From: Luteimonas viscosa
Lineage (GTDB): Bacteria > Pseudomonadota > Gammaproteobacteria > Xanthomonadales > Xanthomonadaceae
Direction: 5' to 3'
Assembly: GCF_008244685.1 (NCBI RefSeq)
Contig: NZ_VTFT01000002.1
Location: forward strand, 186,001-250,000
Length of the DNA stretch: 64,000 bases
A program made the translations under genes and the position numbers. Of this stretch, positions 41,773 through 51,176 are shown piece by piece; position 1 is the first letter of the stretch; each line of letters begins with the position of its first letter. The notes beneath the pieces were generated by a model. The model was not told the DNA's origin. It worked only from the letters and a program-made list of their open reading frames with translations, and did no database searches.

Positions 41773-42441
41773 ATGCTCCGCCCCCCATCCGACGCATTCC
41801 CGCTCTGGCCGCTGCCGCTCGCGGTCGCGGTGACGTTCACCTTCGCCGCGCACCTCGCGCTGTGGCTGTCGATCCGTGACGGCCACATCGAAGCCTGCGT
41901 GCCGGTGCTCGAGGGATGCACCTCGATCAGCCGCGCCGCGCGTCATGGCCTCGGCAACCATCTGTTCCGATTGCTGGTGCTGCCCTGCGCCCTGCTGCTG
42001 GGCCTGCACTGGTGGCTGGCATCGCGCTGGCTGGGGCGCGGATATCGCGACGTGGCCTGGCTCGGGGCGATCGCCGCGGCGGCGCTGGCGGTGTATGCGA
42101 CCTTCCTCGGCACCGACGGCGACACCTATCGCTTCCTGCGCCGCTACGGCGTGGTCTGCTTTTTCGGCTTCGGCTACCTCGCACAGTTGCGCTTCCTGCG
42201 TGGCCTGCGCGCACAGGCGCATGGCGACGGGCGCCTGGTTCCGGCGATGGTGGTGGTCAGCGCGATGATGTTGCTGCTGGGCGTGGGCAACGTCGCGGCG
42301 AGTGCGCTGGTCGCGGACGAAAGCCTGAAGGACCGGATCGAGAACGCGCTGGAATGGCAGCTCGGCTGGCTGCTGGCGGCGTGGTACGTGCTGCATGCCG
42401 CCTGGTGGCGGCGGACGGGCGCGAAGCTCGTGCCCGCCTGA
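41773..42441 (+). CDS. Membrane protein, possibly Frag1/DRAM-like
   Basis: A 222-residue protein with about six hydrophobic segments (PLPLAVAVTFTFAAHLALWL, LFRLLVLPCALLLGLHWWLA, WLGAIAAAALAVYATFLG, YGVVCFFGFGYLAQL, VVVSAMMLLLGVGNVAASAL, LGWLLAAWYVLHAAWW). The short loop EACVPVLEGCTSISRAARHG after the first segment resembles Frag1/DRAM/Sfk1-type proteins; that assignment is tentative. Function unknown. The start is uncertain: the frame is open from 41677 and no strong ribosome site was seen. It is convergent with eda. Confidence 0.65.
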   Translation: MLRPPSDAFPLWPLPLAVAVTFTFAAHLALWLSIRDGHIEACVPVLEGCTSISRAARHGLGNHLFRLLVLPCALLLGLHWWLASRWLGRGYRDVAWLGAIAAAALAVYATFLGTDGDTYRFLRRYGVVCFFGFGYLAQLRFLRGLRAQAHGDGRLVPAMVVVSAMMLLLGVGNVAASALVADESLKDRIENALEWQLGWLLAAWYVLHAAWWRRTGAKLVPA

Positions 42442-42486
42442 TCTGCAGGCATCACGGCGGGCGCCCGGGCGCGGTCCTGTCGTGGT

Positions 42487-43149
42487 TCAGCGGGAGGCGC
42501 GCGCCCCGGCGATGATGGAAGCGGCTTTCGCGGCGCTGTCGCGCACCTTGCTCCACTCGCGGGCGGCCAGCCACTCCTTCGGCACCATCCACGAACCGCC
42601 GATGCACAGCACGTTCGGCTGGGCCAGGAATTCGCCCGCATTGGCCTCGCTGATCCCGCCGGTCGGGCAAAGCTTCAGCGATGCGATCGGCCCGGCCAGT
42701 CCCTTGAGCATCGCCAGCCCGCCGACGGCGTTGGCCGGGAACAGCTTGCAGCAACGGAAGCCATGCGCCATCAGCTGCAGGAATTCGGTGGGCGTGGCGC
42801 CGCCCGGCACGGCGGGAATCGCCGCCCTGGCCAGCGCTTCGGCGAGCGCCGGTGGAGTGCCGGGGGTGACCAGGAAATCCGCACCGGTATCGATCGACTG
42901 GCGGATGTGCGTTTCATCGAGCACGGTGCCGGCGCCGATGACGATGCCGGGCAGTTCCTTCTTCAGCGCCGCCAGCGTCTCCAGGGCGGCGGGCGTGCGC
43001 AGCGTGAGTTCCAGCGAGGTCAGGCCGCCTTCCAGCAGCGCTTCGGCGATGCGGCGTCCCTGGTCGACGCTGTCGACGGTGATCACCGGCAGGATGCCGG
43101 CATCGCGCAGGAACTGTTCGGCGCGGTTCTGGAGGGCTTCGATGGTCAT
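42487..43149 (-). CDS. eda: KDPG / KHG aldolase Eda
   Basis: A 220-residue class I aldolase that splits 2-keto-3-deoxy-6-phosphogluconate to pyruvate and glyceraldehyde-3-phosphate, the last Entner-Doudoroff step. It has GGLTSLELTLRTPAAL, the acid/base Glu region, GADFLVTPGTPP and the Schiff-base Lys135 in CCKLFPA. It is the last gene of the GH1-zwf-glk-pgl-edd-eda string. The 191-bp gap from edd contains inverted short tandem repeats. No good Shine-Dalgarno precedes the ATG. Confidence 0.95.
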   Translation of the reverse strand: MTIEALQNRAEQFLRDAGILPVITVDSVDQGRRIAEALLEGGLTSLELTLRTPAALETLAALKKELPGIVIGAGTVLDETHIRQSIDTGADFLVTPGTPPALAEALARAAIPAVPGGATPTEFLQLMAHGFRCCKLFPANAVGGLAMLKGLAGPIASLKLCPTGGISEANAGEFLAQPNVLCIGGSWMVPKEWLAAREWSKVRDSAAKAASIIAGARASR

Positions 43150-43175
43150 GGGTGGTGATTCGTGATTGGTGGATT

Positions 43176-43345
43176 CGTGATTGGTGATTGGTGATTCGGA
43201 AAACTGGTGGTCTTCGATCGGTGTGTCGATCCGGGGATACCCTGCGCGGGGAAGGCTGCCTGGATGAGGGGTTCCGACGAGTGAAGTCGTGCGCAGGGGG
43301 CGGGTCTCGCTCTTTCGAATCCCCAATCACCAATCACCAATCACG
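43176..43345. repeat. Inverted arrays of a short ATTGGTG-type repeat between edd and eda
   Basis: GTGATTGGTGATTGGTGATT-like sequence at 43176-43198 and its complement CCAATCACCAATCACCAATC at 43322-43341 face each other across about 120 bp. The right array contains the edd stop codon (43341-43343). In the edd-eda message these arms could pair into a long hairpin just ahead of eda. A degenerate extra copy lies at 43151-43175. Confidence 0.75.
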
Positions 43346-45257
43346 CATCTTTGGACTCGTGCGGCGCCTCGGCCGCCATGTGCGGATCGTTGCCGAGTTC
43401 GTACTCGGAATCGTAGTCCCACTGGCCGCCGTCGCGCGCGGGCGGGCCGCAGGAGATCGACAGCGCGCCCTGGTCGGCCGGCGACACCATCGCGCGATTG
43501 AAGGCGAACAGGTTGCGGCCGATGTCCCAGGCACAGTGCGCGGTGCTCGGTGCGAGTTCGCGCGCGGCCCATTCGTCGGCTGCGACCAGCGCTTCGAGCG
43601 TGCCGGCCTCGCCGTCGAGGCGGACGATGTCGCCCTCGCGCAGCCTGGCGAGCGGGCCGCCGCGCGCGGCTTCCGGAGTCAGGTGGATGGCGGCGGGAAT
43701 CTTGCCCGAGGCGCCGGACAGGCGCCCGTCGGTGACCAGCGCGACGCGACGTCCCTGGTTCTGCAGCATGCCCAGCAGCGGCGCCAGCGAATGCAGCTCC
43801 GGCATGCCGTTCGCCTTCGGGCCCTGGTAGCGCACCACGGCGACGAAATCCTGCGGCAGCAGGCCGCTGGCATGCAGCTTGTTGAGCGCGCGCGGATCGT
43901 CGACCACCACCGCCGGCGCCTCGATCGTGCGGAACTCGGGCTTCACCGCCGAGAGCTTGATCAGCGAGCGGCCGAGGTTGCCGCGCAGCAGGCGCAGGCC
44001 GCCCTGCGCCTCGAACGGCGCGGATGCCGGCCGCACCACGGTCTCGTCGCCGCTCGTGGCCACCGTCGGCGCGAAGCCGAGCGTGCCGTCGGTCAGGGTC
44101 GGCTCGTCGCACCAGGCGCGCATGCCGCCGGGTAGCACGGTCTCGACGTCGGCGTGCATCAACCCGGCGTCGAGCAGTTCGCGGAACACGAAGCCGATGC
44201 CGCCGGCGGCGTGGAAGCGGTTCACGTCCGCCTCGCCGTTGGGATACACGCGCGCCAGCAGCGGCACCACCTGCGACAGCTTGTCCATGTCGTCCCATGT
44301 CAGGACGATGCCCGCCGCGCGCGCGACCGCCGGCCAGTGGATGGTGTGGTTGGTGGAACCGCCGGTGGCCATCAGCGCCACCACCGCGTTGACGATCGCA
44401 CGTTCGTCGATCACCCGCCCGAGCGGACGGTAGTCGTCGCCGAGTGCGCTGATGCGCAGCGCGCGTTCGGTCGCGGCGCGGGTGAGCGCGTCGCGCAGCG
44501 AGGTGCCGGGATTGGCGAACGAGCCGGGCAGCTGCACGCCCATCGCCTCGAGCAGCACCTGGTTGGAATTCGCGGTGCCGTAGAAGGTGCAGGTGCCGGG
44601 CGCGTGGTAGGACGCGGCCTCGGCTTCGAGCAGCTCGTCGCGCGTGGCCTCGCCGGCGGCATAGCGTTCGCGCACTTCCGCCTTCTGCTTGTTCGGAATG
44701 CCGGGCGTCATCGGCCCCGCCGGGATGAAGATCGCGGGCAGGTGGCCGAAGGCGAGCGCGCCGATCAGCAGGCCCGGCACGATCTTGTCGCAGATGCCCA
44801 GGTGCACGGTGCTGTCGAACATGTCGTGCGACAGACCGATGGCGGTGGCCTGCGCGATCACGTCGCGCGAGAACAGCGACAGTTCCATGCCCGCGCGGCC
44901 CTGGGTGACGCCGTCGCACATCGCCGGCACGCCGCCGGCGACCTGGGCGGTGGCACCGAGGCTGCGCGCGTGTTCGCGGATCAGCTGCGGATAGGTCTCG
45001 TAGGGCTGGTGCGCCGAGAGCATGTCGTTGTAGGCGGTGACGATGCCCAGGTTCGGCGTGGCACCGCCGCGCAGGCGCGACTTGTCGGTCGGCCCGCAGG
45101 CGGCGAAGCCGTGCGCGAGGTTGCCGCAGCTCAGGCGCGAGCGGTTCGGCCCGGCCTGGTGCATGGCCTCGATGCCGGCGAGGTAGGCCGCGCGCGAGGC
45201 GCGGCTGCGGCGGCGGATGCGCTCGGTGACGTCGTGAAGTACGGGATGCAGGCTCAT
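43341..45257 (-). CDS. edd: Phosphogluconate dehydratase Edd
   Basis: A 638-residue iron-sulfur dehydratase of the IlvD/Edd family that makes KDPG from 6-phosphogluconate. Seen are [76 protein letters not shown] and [21 protein letters not shown], with the conserved cluster cysteines present. It is 46 nt downstream of pgl. Length is normal for the family. Confidence 0.96.
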   Translation of the reverse strand: MSLHPVLHDVTERIRRRSRASRAAYLAGIEAMHQAGPNRSRLSCGNLAHGFAACGPTDKSRLRGGATPNLGIVTAYNDMLSAHQPYETYPQLIREHARSLGATAQVAGGVPAMCDGVTQGRAGMELSLFSRDVIAQATAIGLSHDMFDSTVHLGICDKIVPGLLIGALAFGHLPAIFIPAGPMTPGIPNKQKAEVRERYAAGEATRDELLEAEAASYHAPGTCTFYGTANSNQVLLEAMGVQLPGSFANPGTSLRDALTRAATERALRISALGDDYRPLGRVIDERAIVNAVVALMATGGSTNHTIHWPAVARAAGIVLTWDDMDKLSQVVPLLARVYPNGEADVNRFHAAGGIGFVFRELLDAGLMHADVETVLPGGMRAWCDEPTLTDGTLGFAPTVATSGDETVVRPASAPFEAQGGLRLLRGNLGRSLIKLSAVKPEFRTIEAPAVVVDDPRALNKLHASGLLPQDFVAVVRYQGPKANGMPELHSLAPLLGMLQNQGRRVALVTDGRLSGASGKIPAAIHLTPEAARGGPLARLREGDIVRLDGEAGTLEALVAADEWAARELAPSTAHCAWDIGRNLFAFNRAMVSPADQGALSISCGPPARDGGQWDYDSEYELGNDPHMAAEAPHESKDA

Positions 45258-45303
45258 TGGCGTTCTGGCGATGAGGCGTGTCGATGGCGTCGCGACCGCA
45301 GGG

Positions 45304-46050
45304 TCACGGACACCAGTGGATGTGCAGCGGCGCGCCGGGCGTCAGGAACGCGATGCGCGCGGGATACTCGTGCGCATCGTCGCCGTCCAGCACGCGGTCG
45401 AGCAGCTTGCGCTTGCTCTCGCCGCGGATCAGCAGCAGGCGCGTGTGCGCGGGCGCGAGCCCGGCCGGGGTCAGGCTGATGCGGCGCAGGAACTTGCCGG
45501 CGCCCGGACAGCCGGTGGCGTCGACCGGCACATACGCCGCGCGCGAGTCGAGCGCGGCGTCGAGGTGTTGCATGCGCGGGAACAGCGAGGCGGTATGGCC
45601 GTCCTCGCCCATGCCGAGCACCACCACGCCGGCGGGCGCCTGTGCATGCAGGTTGGCGGCGCTGACCGCTTCCTCGATGCTGCGGCCGGGGCGGGTGATG
45701 TTCTCGAAACGCGCGGCCGCCGCGTTGTTGCGCAACAGCGATTCGCGGATCAGACGCGAGTTGCTGTCGGGATCGTCGGGCAGCAGCCAGCGTTCGTCGA
45801 CCAGGGCCACGTCGACCCGGTCCCAGTCCAGCGGCGCCTTCGACAGCGCCTCGTACACCGGCGCGGGCGTGCTTCCGCCCGACAGCAGCAGTCGTGCGCG
45901 CGGCTGCTGCTGCAGGTCGCGTGCGAGTACCGAGGAGATCGCGACCGCCGCGGCCCAGGTCCACTGGGTCTGCGACTCGTAGCTGTGCATGCGCACGCGC
46001 GAGCCTTCGCCCTGTCCGGTGGAATCCTGCTGCGGGCCGTGGCCGGTCAT
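45304..46050 (-). CDS. pgl: 6-phosphogluconolactonase
   Basis: A 248-residue DevB/Pgl enzyme that hydrolyses 6-phosphogluconolactone. Conserved regions are [57 protein letters not shown] and [13 protein letters not shown]. Its ATG overlaps the glk stop (ATGA, 46047-46050), so translation is coupled. Confidence 0.95.
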   Translation of the reverse strand: MTGHGPQQDSTGQGEGSRVRMHSYESQTQWTWAAAVAISSVLARDLQQQPRARLLLSGGSTPAPVYEALSKAPLDWDRVDVALVDERWLLPDDPDSNSRLIRESLLRNNAAAARFENITRPGRSIEEAVSAANLHAQAPAGVVVLGMGEDGHTASLFPRMQHLDAALDSRAAYVPVDATGCPGAGKFLRRISLTPAGLAPAHTRLLLIRGESKRKLLDRVLDGDDAHEYPARIAFLTPGAPLHIHWCP

Positions 46051-47054
46051 GCCGGCGCGGCGTCCAGCGCTTCGCGGCGCGCGATCGCGGCCGTGCCGAG
46101 CAGGCCGGCATTGGGGTGCATGACCGCCAGCGACGGCACCCGCGCCATCGCCGGCGAGAACCGGCCCTTGTGCTCGAAGCGCTGCCGGAAGCCCGAATGC
46201 TGCAGGGCGTCGAGCATCTTCGGCACCACGCCGCCGGTAAGGAAGACCGCGTCCCAGGCGCCGAGGGTGAGCACCAGGTCGCCGGCGATCGCGCCGAACA
46301 CCGCGCAGAACACGTCGACCGCGCGCATGCAGCGCGGATCGCCGGCCTGCGCGCGCGCGGTGACGTCGGCCGGCTGCATCGGCCCGGGATCCTCGCCGGC
46401 GAGCTCGCTGAGCGCGCGATGGATGTTGACCAGGCCGGGGCCGCAGACCAGGCGCTCGTTCGACACCCGCCCGAACTGCGCGGACAGGCGGTCGAGGATC
46501 GCCAGTTCCTCCGGCGTGCCGGGCGGGAAGCTCACGTGCCCGCCCTCGGTCTCGAGCGGATACTGGCGCCCCTCGCGGATGATCAGGGCACCGACGCCCA
46601 GCCCGGTGCCCGGGCCCAGGATCGCGTAGGTGCGGTGTTGCGGCGCCGCTTCGGGGGTCCATGTCGCGCCGCCGACCGGGACCACGTCGCCGGCCTGCAG
46701 CAGCGGGATCGCCATCGCCTGGGCGGCGAAGTCGTTGATCAGGGTGACGCGCTCGAAACCGAGCTGCGCCTGGGTGCGCTGCCTGGAGATCACCCAGGGA
46801 TGGTTGGTGATGCGTGCGACATCGCCGTCGACGTGGCCGGCGACCGCGAAGATCCCCGCGCGGATGCCGGATTCCTCCTGGCCGGTTTCGCGCAGGTAGT
46901 GGCGCGCGGCGTCGGCGAGCGAAGGGAAGTCGACGACCGGGTAACGCTGCATGCTGTCCAGGATCAGCGGCGAGGCGAGCGCCGGATCGGCCAGCGCGAA
47001 ACGGGCATTGGTGCCGCCGATGTCCGCCAGCAGGATCCGCGCCGCGCCGCTCAT
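46047..47054 (-). CDS. glk: Glucokinase
   Basis: A 335-residue Glk-family enzyme with phosphate loop LLADIGGTNARFALAD, NDFAAQAMAIPLL, GPGTGLGVGAL, and the intact sugar-binding TEGGHVSFPPGTPEE (Glu170, His173). It phosphorylates glucose released by the GH1 and GH3 enzymes. It overlaps zwf by ATGA upstream and pgl downstream. The paralogue at 12860-13831 lacks the EGGH motif. Confidence 0.95.
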   Translation of the reverse strand: MSGAARILLADIGGTNARFALADPALASPLILDSMQRYPVVDFPSLADAARHYLRETGQEESGIRAGIFAVAGHVDGDVARITNHPWVISRQRTQAQLGFERVTLINDFAAQAMAIPLLQAGDVVPVGGATWTPEAAPQHRTYAILGPGTGLGVGALIIREGRQYPLETEGGHVSFPPGTPEELAILDRLSAQFGRVSNERLVCGPGLVNIHRALSELAGEDPGPMQPADVTARAQAGDPRCMRAVDVFCAVFGAIAGDLVLTLGAWDAVFLTGGVVPKMLDALQHSGFRQRFEHKGRFSPAMARVPSLAVMHPNAGLLGTAAIARREALDAAPA

Positions 47055-48469
47055 CCGCGCCTGCCCGCCGGGCCGTGGACGGTACGCGGCAGGAAGGCCG
47101 TCGCCGCCGCGGGTCCCCACGAACCGGCGGGATATTCCTGGACCGCGGTTCCCGCCTGCGCCCAGGCCGCGCTGATGCTGTCGATCCAGCGCCACTGCGC
47201 CTCGACCTCGTCGTCGCGCACGAACAGGGTCTGGTCGCCCTTGAGCGCGTCGATCATCAACCGTTCGTAGGCGATCCGGCGCTTGGGCGGCAGCATCGCC
47301 ATGTCCAGCGACATCGGCATCAGTTCGGTCGCGCCCCATTCGGGCGCCGCCAGGCTGCCCATCAGCCCGAGCTCGATCGTCTCCTCCGGCTGCAGGCGCA
47401 TGCGCAGGCGGTTGGGCGTGGCGTGCTTGCTGTCGGGACGATCGAACACCCAGTGGGTGACCGGCTTGAAGTTCACCAGCACCTCGGTGGTGCGCGAAGG
47501 CAGGCGCTTGCCGGTGGCGAGCCGGAACGGCACGCCGGCCCAGCGCCAGTTGTCGATCCAGGCACGCAGGCCGACGAAAGTTTCGACAGCGCTGTCAGCC
47601 GTAAAACCCTTCACCGCCGAACCTTCCACCACGCCCGCGCCGTAGCGGCCGCGGATGCTGTCGGCAGCGGCATCGGCTGCGGTCATCGGGCGCAGCGCGC
47701 GCAGCACCTTGCGCTTCTCGTCGCGGATGCTGTCGGCGTCGAGCGCGGCCGGCGGTTCCATCGCCACCAGCGCCAGCAACTGCAGCATGTGGTTCTGGAC
47801 CATGTCGCGCAGCGCGCCGTAATCGGCGTAGTAACCCTCGCGGCCATCCACGCCCGCGGTCTCGGCGACCAGGATGTCGACCGACTCGATGCAGCGGTTG
47901 TCCCACACCGCTTCGAGCAGGGTGTTGCCGAAGCGCAGCGCCAGCAGGTTCTGCACCGGCGCCTTGCCCAGGTAGTGGTCGATGCGGAAGATCCGCGATT
48001 CGTCCAGCGCCGACTTGAGCGTGGCGTCGATCTCGCGCGCCGAGGGCAGGTCGTGGCCGATCGGCTTCTCCAGCACCAGCCGCGACGGCGGCTCGAGCAG
48101 GCCGGCGGCCTTCAGTCCCAGGCAGGCCGATTCGAACAGGTTCGGAGGCGTCGACAGGTAGCTGACCGCCGGACGGTCGGCGTAGCGCGACAGCGTCGCG
48201 GCCATGCCGTCGATGTCGTTGAGGTTGAGCGGGTGGTAGTGGATGCGACCGAGCAGGTCGTCGAGCGCGCCATTGCGCGCGTCGCCATCGGCGATGCGCT
48301 CGCGCAGCCAGGCGCGGAAGCCGTCGTCGTCGTGTTCGGTGCGGCCGATGGCGACCACGCGGAAGCCGTCCGGCAGCAGGCGGTCGCGCAGCAGGTGCAG
48401 CAGCGACGGGAAGAGGTAGCGTTGTGCGAGGTCGCCAGTGGCGCCGAACAGCAGGAGTGAATCGTGCAT
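47051..48469 (-). CDS. zwf: Glucose-6-phosphate 1-dehydrogenase
   Basis: A 472-residue enzyme, the entry to the Entner-Doudoroff and pentose phosphate routes. The nucleotide-binding start is LLFGATGDLAQRYLFPSLL (family GxxGDLxxR/K), the catalytic motif is RIDHYLGKAPVQN (about residues 160-172), and LVLEKPIGHDLPSA binds substrate. It starts 21 nt after the GH1 gene and overlaps glk, so the whole string should be one transcript under the operator at 49901. Confidence 0.96.
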   Translation of the reverse strand: MHDSLLLFGATGDLAQRYLFPSLLHLLRDRLLPDGFRVVAIGRTEHDDDGFRAWLRERIADGDARNGALDDLLGRIHYHPLNLNDIDGMAATLSRYADRPAVSYLSTPPNLFESACLGLKAAGLLEPPSRLVLEKPIGHDLPSAREIDATLKSALDESRIFRIDHYLGKAPVQNLLALRFGNTLLEAVWDNRCIESVDILVAETAGVDGREGYYADYGALRDMVQNHMLQLLALVAMEPPAALDADSIRDEKRKVLRALRPMTAADAAADSIRGRYGAGVVEGSAVKGFTADSAVETFVGLRAWIDNWRWAGVPFRLATGKRLPSRTTEVLVNFKPVTHWVFDRPDSKHATPNRLRMRLQPEETIELGLMGSLAAPEWGATELMPMSLDMAMLPPKRRIAYERLMIDALKGDQTLFVRDDEVEAQWRWIDSISAAWAQAGTAVQEYPAGSWGPAAATAFLPRTVHGPAGRRG

Positions 48470-48490
48470 GGACGCCGGGGATGGCTCTGG

Positions 48491-49864
48491 TCAGTAGGGA
48501 AGGGGATCGGACAGGCCGCGTCCGTGGCTCTCTATGATGCCAGAGTACCAGCGGGCGCTGTCCTTCGGGGTCCGCTCCTGGGTCCCGTAGTTGACGTGGA
48601 TGATACCGAACCGCTTGGAATAGCCCAGCGACCACTCGAGGTTGTCGAGCAGCGACCAGGCCATGTAGCCGCGGATATCCACGCCGGCGGCGATCGCGTC
48701 GTGGATCGCGGACAGATGCTTTCGAAGGTAATCAATCCGCAGCGGGTCGCGCACGCGCCCATCCTCGGCCACGGCCGGGTCGAAGAACGCGGCGCCGTTC
48801 TCGGTGATGTAGACCGGCAGGTCGCCGTAGGTCCGCTTGAACCACAGCAGCAGGTCGGTCAGGCCCTGCGGGAATACCTCCCAGCCGGTCTCGGTATAGG
48901 TGCCCAGCGGCTGGCGCACCGCCCCGGCCTTGAGCGGGTAGCTCGCGTCTGCGGCGGTGACGCTGCGGGTGTAGTAGTTGATGCCGACGAAATCCAGCGG
49001 CTGCACGATCAGCCGGAAATCCTCTTCCGGGAAATCGGGCCAGGCGTCGCCGAAGATCTCCTTGAGTTCCGGCGGATAGCGGCCGAGCAGGGCCGGGTGC
49101 AGGTACTGCTCGTTCATGTAGGCATGGGCGCGGCGGGTGGCTGCCGCGTCGGCCTCCGAATCGCTGGCGGGGTACTTCGGCTCGATGTTCACCACCAGGC
49201 CGATCTCGTGCGCGCCTTCGGCGCGATAGGCCTGAACCGCCGCGCCGTGGGCGCGCATCAGGTTGTGCGAGGCGATCGGCGCCTCGAAGCGGCTGCGATG
49301 GCCCGGGGCGAGGGCGCCGTGCAGGTAGCCGCCATCGGTGACCACCCAGGGCTCGTTGAGCGTAACCCACTTCTTCACCCGGCCGTCGAGCGCGCGGTAG
49401 AGCACGCGGCCGTACTCGGCGAACCAGTCCGCGCAGTCGCGGTTGAGCCAGCCGCCGCGATCGTCGAGTGCGGCGGGCAGGTCCCAGTGGTAGAGCGTGA
49501 GCAGCGGCTCGATGTCGTTGGCCAGCAGTTCGTCGACCAGGCGAGAGTAGAAGTCGAGCCCGGCCTGGTTCACCCGGCCCGTGCCCTCGGGCAGGATCCG
49601 CGACCACGACACGCTGAAGCGGTAGGCCTGCAGCCCCAGCTCGCGCATCAGCCGCACGTCGTCCTTCCAGCGCCGGTAGTGGTCGCAGGCGACGTCGCCG
49701 GTGTCGCCGTTGAGGGTCATGCCCGGGGTGTGCGCGAAACGCGTCCAGATGCTCGGGCCGGCGCCGTCTGCGAGCGGCGAGCCCTCGATCTGGTGCGCGG
49801 CGGTGGCGGCGCCCCAGAGGAATCCTTTCGGGAAACTGAAGTCCTTGTCTGCGGATGGGCTCAT
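48491..49864 (-). CDS. GH1 beta-glucosidase, cytoplasmic
   Basis: A 457-residue GH1 enzyme without a signal peptide. The acid/base is Glu171 in TLNEP and the nucleophile Glu355 in ITENG; FPKGFLWGAATAAHQIEG and WDLPAALDDRGGWLNRD are typical. It cleaves beta-glucosides that reach the cytoplasm, supplying glucose to glk and zwf encoded directly downstream. GAGG lies about 11 nt upstream of the ATG. The divergent promoter region to the ABC ATPase holds a regulon-2 operator. Confidence 0.94.
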   Translation of the reverse strand: MSPSADKDFSFPKGFLWGAATAAHQIEGSPLADGAGPSIWTRFAHTPGMTLNGDTGDVACDHYRRWKDDVRLMRELGLQAYRFSVSWSRILPEGTGRVNQAGLDFYSRLVDELLANDIEPLLTLYHWDLPAALDDRGGWLNRDCADWFAEYGRVLYRALDGRVKKWVTLNEPWVVTDGGYLHGALAPGHRSRFEAPIASHNLMRAHGAAVQAYRAEGAHEIGLVVNIEPKYPASDSEADAAATRRAHAYMNEQYLHPALLGRYPPELKEIFGDAWPDFPEEDFRLIVQPLDFVGINYYTRSVTAADASYPLKAGAVRQPLGTYTETGWEVFPQGLTDLLLWFKRTYGDLPVYITENGAAFFDPAVAEDGRVRDPLRIDYLRKHLSAIHDAIAAGVDIRGYMAWSLLDNLEWSLGYSKRFGIIHVNYGTQERTPKDSARWYSGIIESHGRGLSDPLPY

Positions 49865-49900
49865 TGCAGGAAATCCTCGCGTCGGCGCGGCAGCATGGTA

Positions 49901-49914
49901 TGGAAACGATTACA
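49901..49914. promoter_or_regulatory. LacI-type operator, regulon 2, site 4 (divergent promoter)
   Basis: TGGAAACGATTACA, 37 bp upstream of the GH1 start and 121 bp upstream of the ABC ATPase start. Identical to the site before the lacI gene at 26852. Confidence 0.78.
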
Positions 49915-50035
49915 TGCCAGAATAGCGCAATCATCCGGTGCAGTGTATTCGCAGCCGGGACCGCGGAAGCGCGCAAATGCGCACGCATTCGCGCCGCGGT
50001 TCGCAGCGCTGCGACCGGTGCCGACTGGAGGAACG

Positions 50036-51130
50036 ATGGCGCGCGTGCGGCTCGACAACCTGCGCAAGGTCTACGACAACGGGCACGTCGGCGTCGCCGG
50101 CGCGAGCTTCGAGGTCGGCGACGGCGAGCGGCTGGTGCTGGTCGGGCCGTCCGGCTGCGGCAAGACCACCCTGCTGCGGATGCTCGCCGGCCTGGAAACC
50201 ATCACCTCGGGTACGCTCCGGATCGGCGACCGCGTGGTCAACGACGTCGCGCCGAAGGATCGGGACATCGCGATGGTGTTCCAGAGCTACGCGTTGTATC
50301 CGCACATGACCGTTGCGGAGAACCTCGGCTTCGCGCTGAAGCTGCGCGGCCTGTCGAAAGGCGAGGTGGCCTCGCGGGTGGGCGAAGCGGCGCGGATGCT
50401 GGAACTCGACGGGGTGCTCGCGCGGCGGCCGGCGCAGCTGTCCGGCGGCCAGCGCCAGCGGGTGGCGCTCGGGCGCGCGCTGGTGCGGCAGCCGCAGGTG
50501 TTCCTGCTCGACGAGCCGCTGTCCAACCTGGACGCGAAGCTGCGCGCGGGCATGCGGGTGGAGATCGCGCGGCTGCACCAGCGGCTGGGGACGACCATGG
50601 TCTACGTCACCCACGACCAGGTCGAGGCGATGACCCTGGGCCAGCGCATCGTGGTGATGCGCGATGGGCAGATCCAGCAGATCGACACGCCGATGGCGCT
50701 GTACGAACGCCCGGCGAACCTGTTCGTCGCCACCTTCCTCGGCAGCCCGGCCATGAACGTACTGCGCGGCCGCGCGCTGCACGGGCAGGGCTGGTCGCTC
50801 GCGCTCGCCGACGGGACGCACCTGCCGCTGCCGGCGGACGCGGCGCTGGATGCGGGCTGGAACGGGCGCGAGCTGTGCGTGGGCGTGCGTCCCGAACATC
50901 TGCTGCCCGCTGGCGGGGCCGGGAGTGGCGCGTTCGAGGCCGCGGTCGACGTGGTCGAACCGGTCGGCAGCGAGGTCTACGTCAACCTGCGCCTGGGCGA
51001 ACATGCGCTGGTCGCGCGCCTGCCGCCCGGCGACATGCCGGTCCCGGGCGGCGCGTTGTGGCTGCGCCTCGCGCCGGGTCGCGTGCATGTGTTCGATCCC
51101 GGGAGCGGCCTGGCGTTGACATGCGCCTGA
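50036..51130 (+). CDS. ugpC: Sugar ABC transporter ATP-binding protein (MsmX/UgpC type)
   Basis: A 364-residue ATPase with Walker A GPSGCGKTTLL, Q-loop VFQSYALYPHMTVAENL, signature LSGGQRQRVALGRAL, Walker B VFLLDEPLSNLDAKLR, and a C-terminal TOBE-type regulatory domain (LCVGVRPEHLLPAGG). It is typical of ATPases that serve several sugar importers. GGAGG lies 4 nt before the ATG. It is divergent from the GH1-zwf operon, and the permease pair at 35.9-37.6 kb that lacks an ATPase carries the same operator type, so this is its probable partner. The ugpC symbol reflects family usage rather than proven glycerol-phosphate transport. Confidence 0.92.
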   Translation: MARVRLDNLRKVYDNGHVGVAGASFEVGDGERLVLVGPSGCGKTTLLRMLAGLETITSGTLRIGDRVVNDVAPKDRDIAMVFQSYALYPHMTVAENLGFALKLRGLSKGEVASRVGEAARMLELDGVLARRPAQLSGGQRQRVALGRALVRQPQVFLLDEPLSNLDAKLRAGMRVEIARLHQRLGTTMVYVTHDQVEAMTLGQRIVVMRDGQIQQIDTPMALYERPANLFVATFLGSPAMNVLRGRALHGQGWSLALADGTHLPLPADAALDAGWNGRELCVGVRPEHLLPAGGAGSGAFEAAVDVVEPVGSEVYVNLRLGEHALVARLPPGDMPVPGGALWLRLAPGRVHVFDPGSGLALTCA

Positions 51131-51176
51131 GCACGCCTTCATGGCGCGTAGGCGCGATCCGGGCCATCATGTCGCC

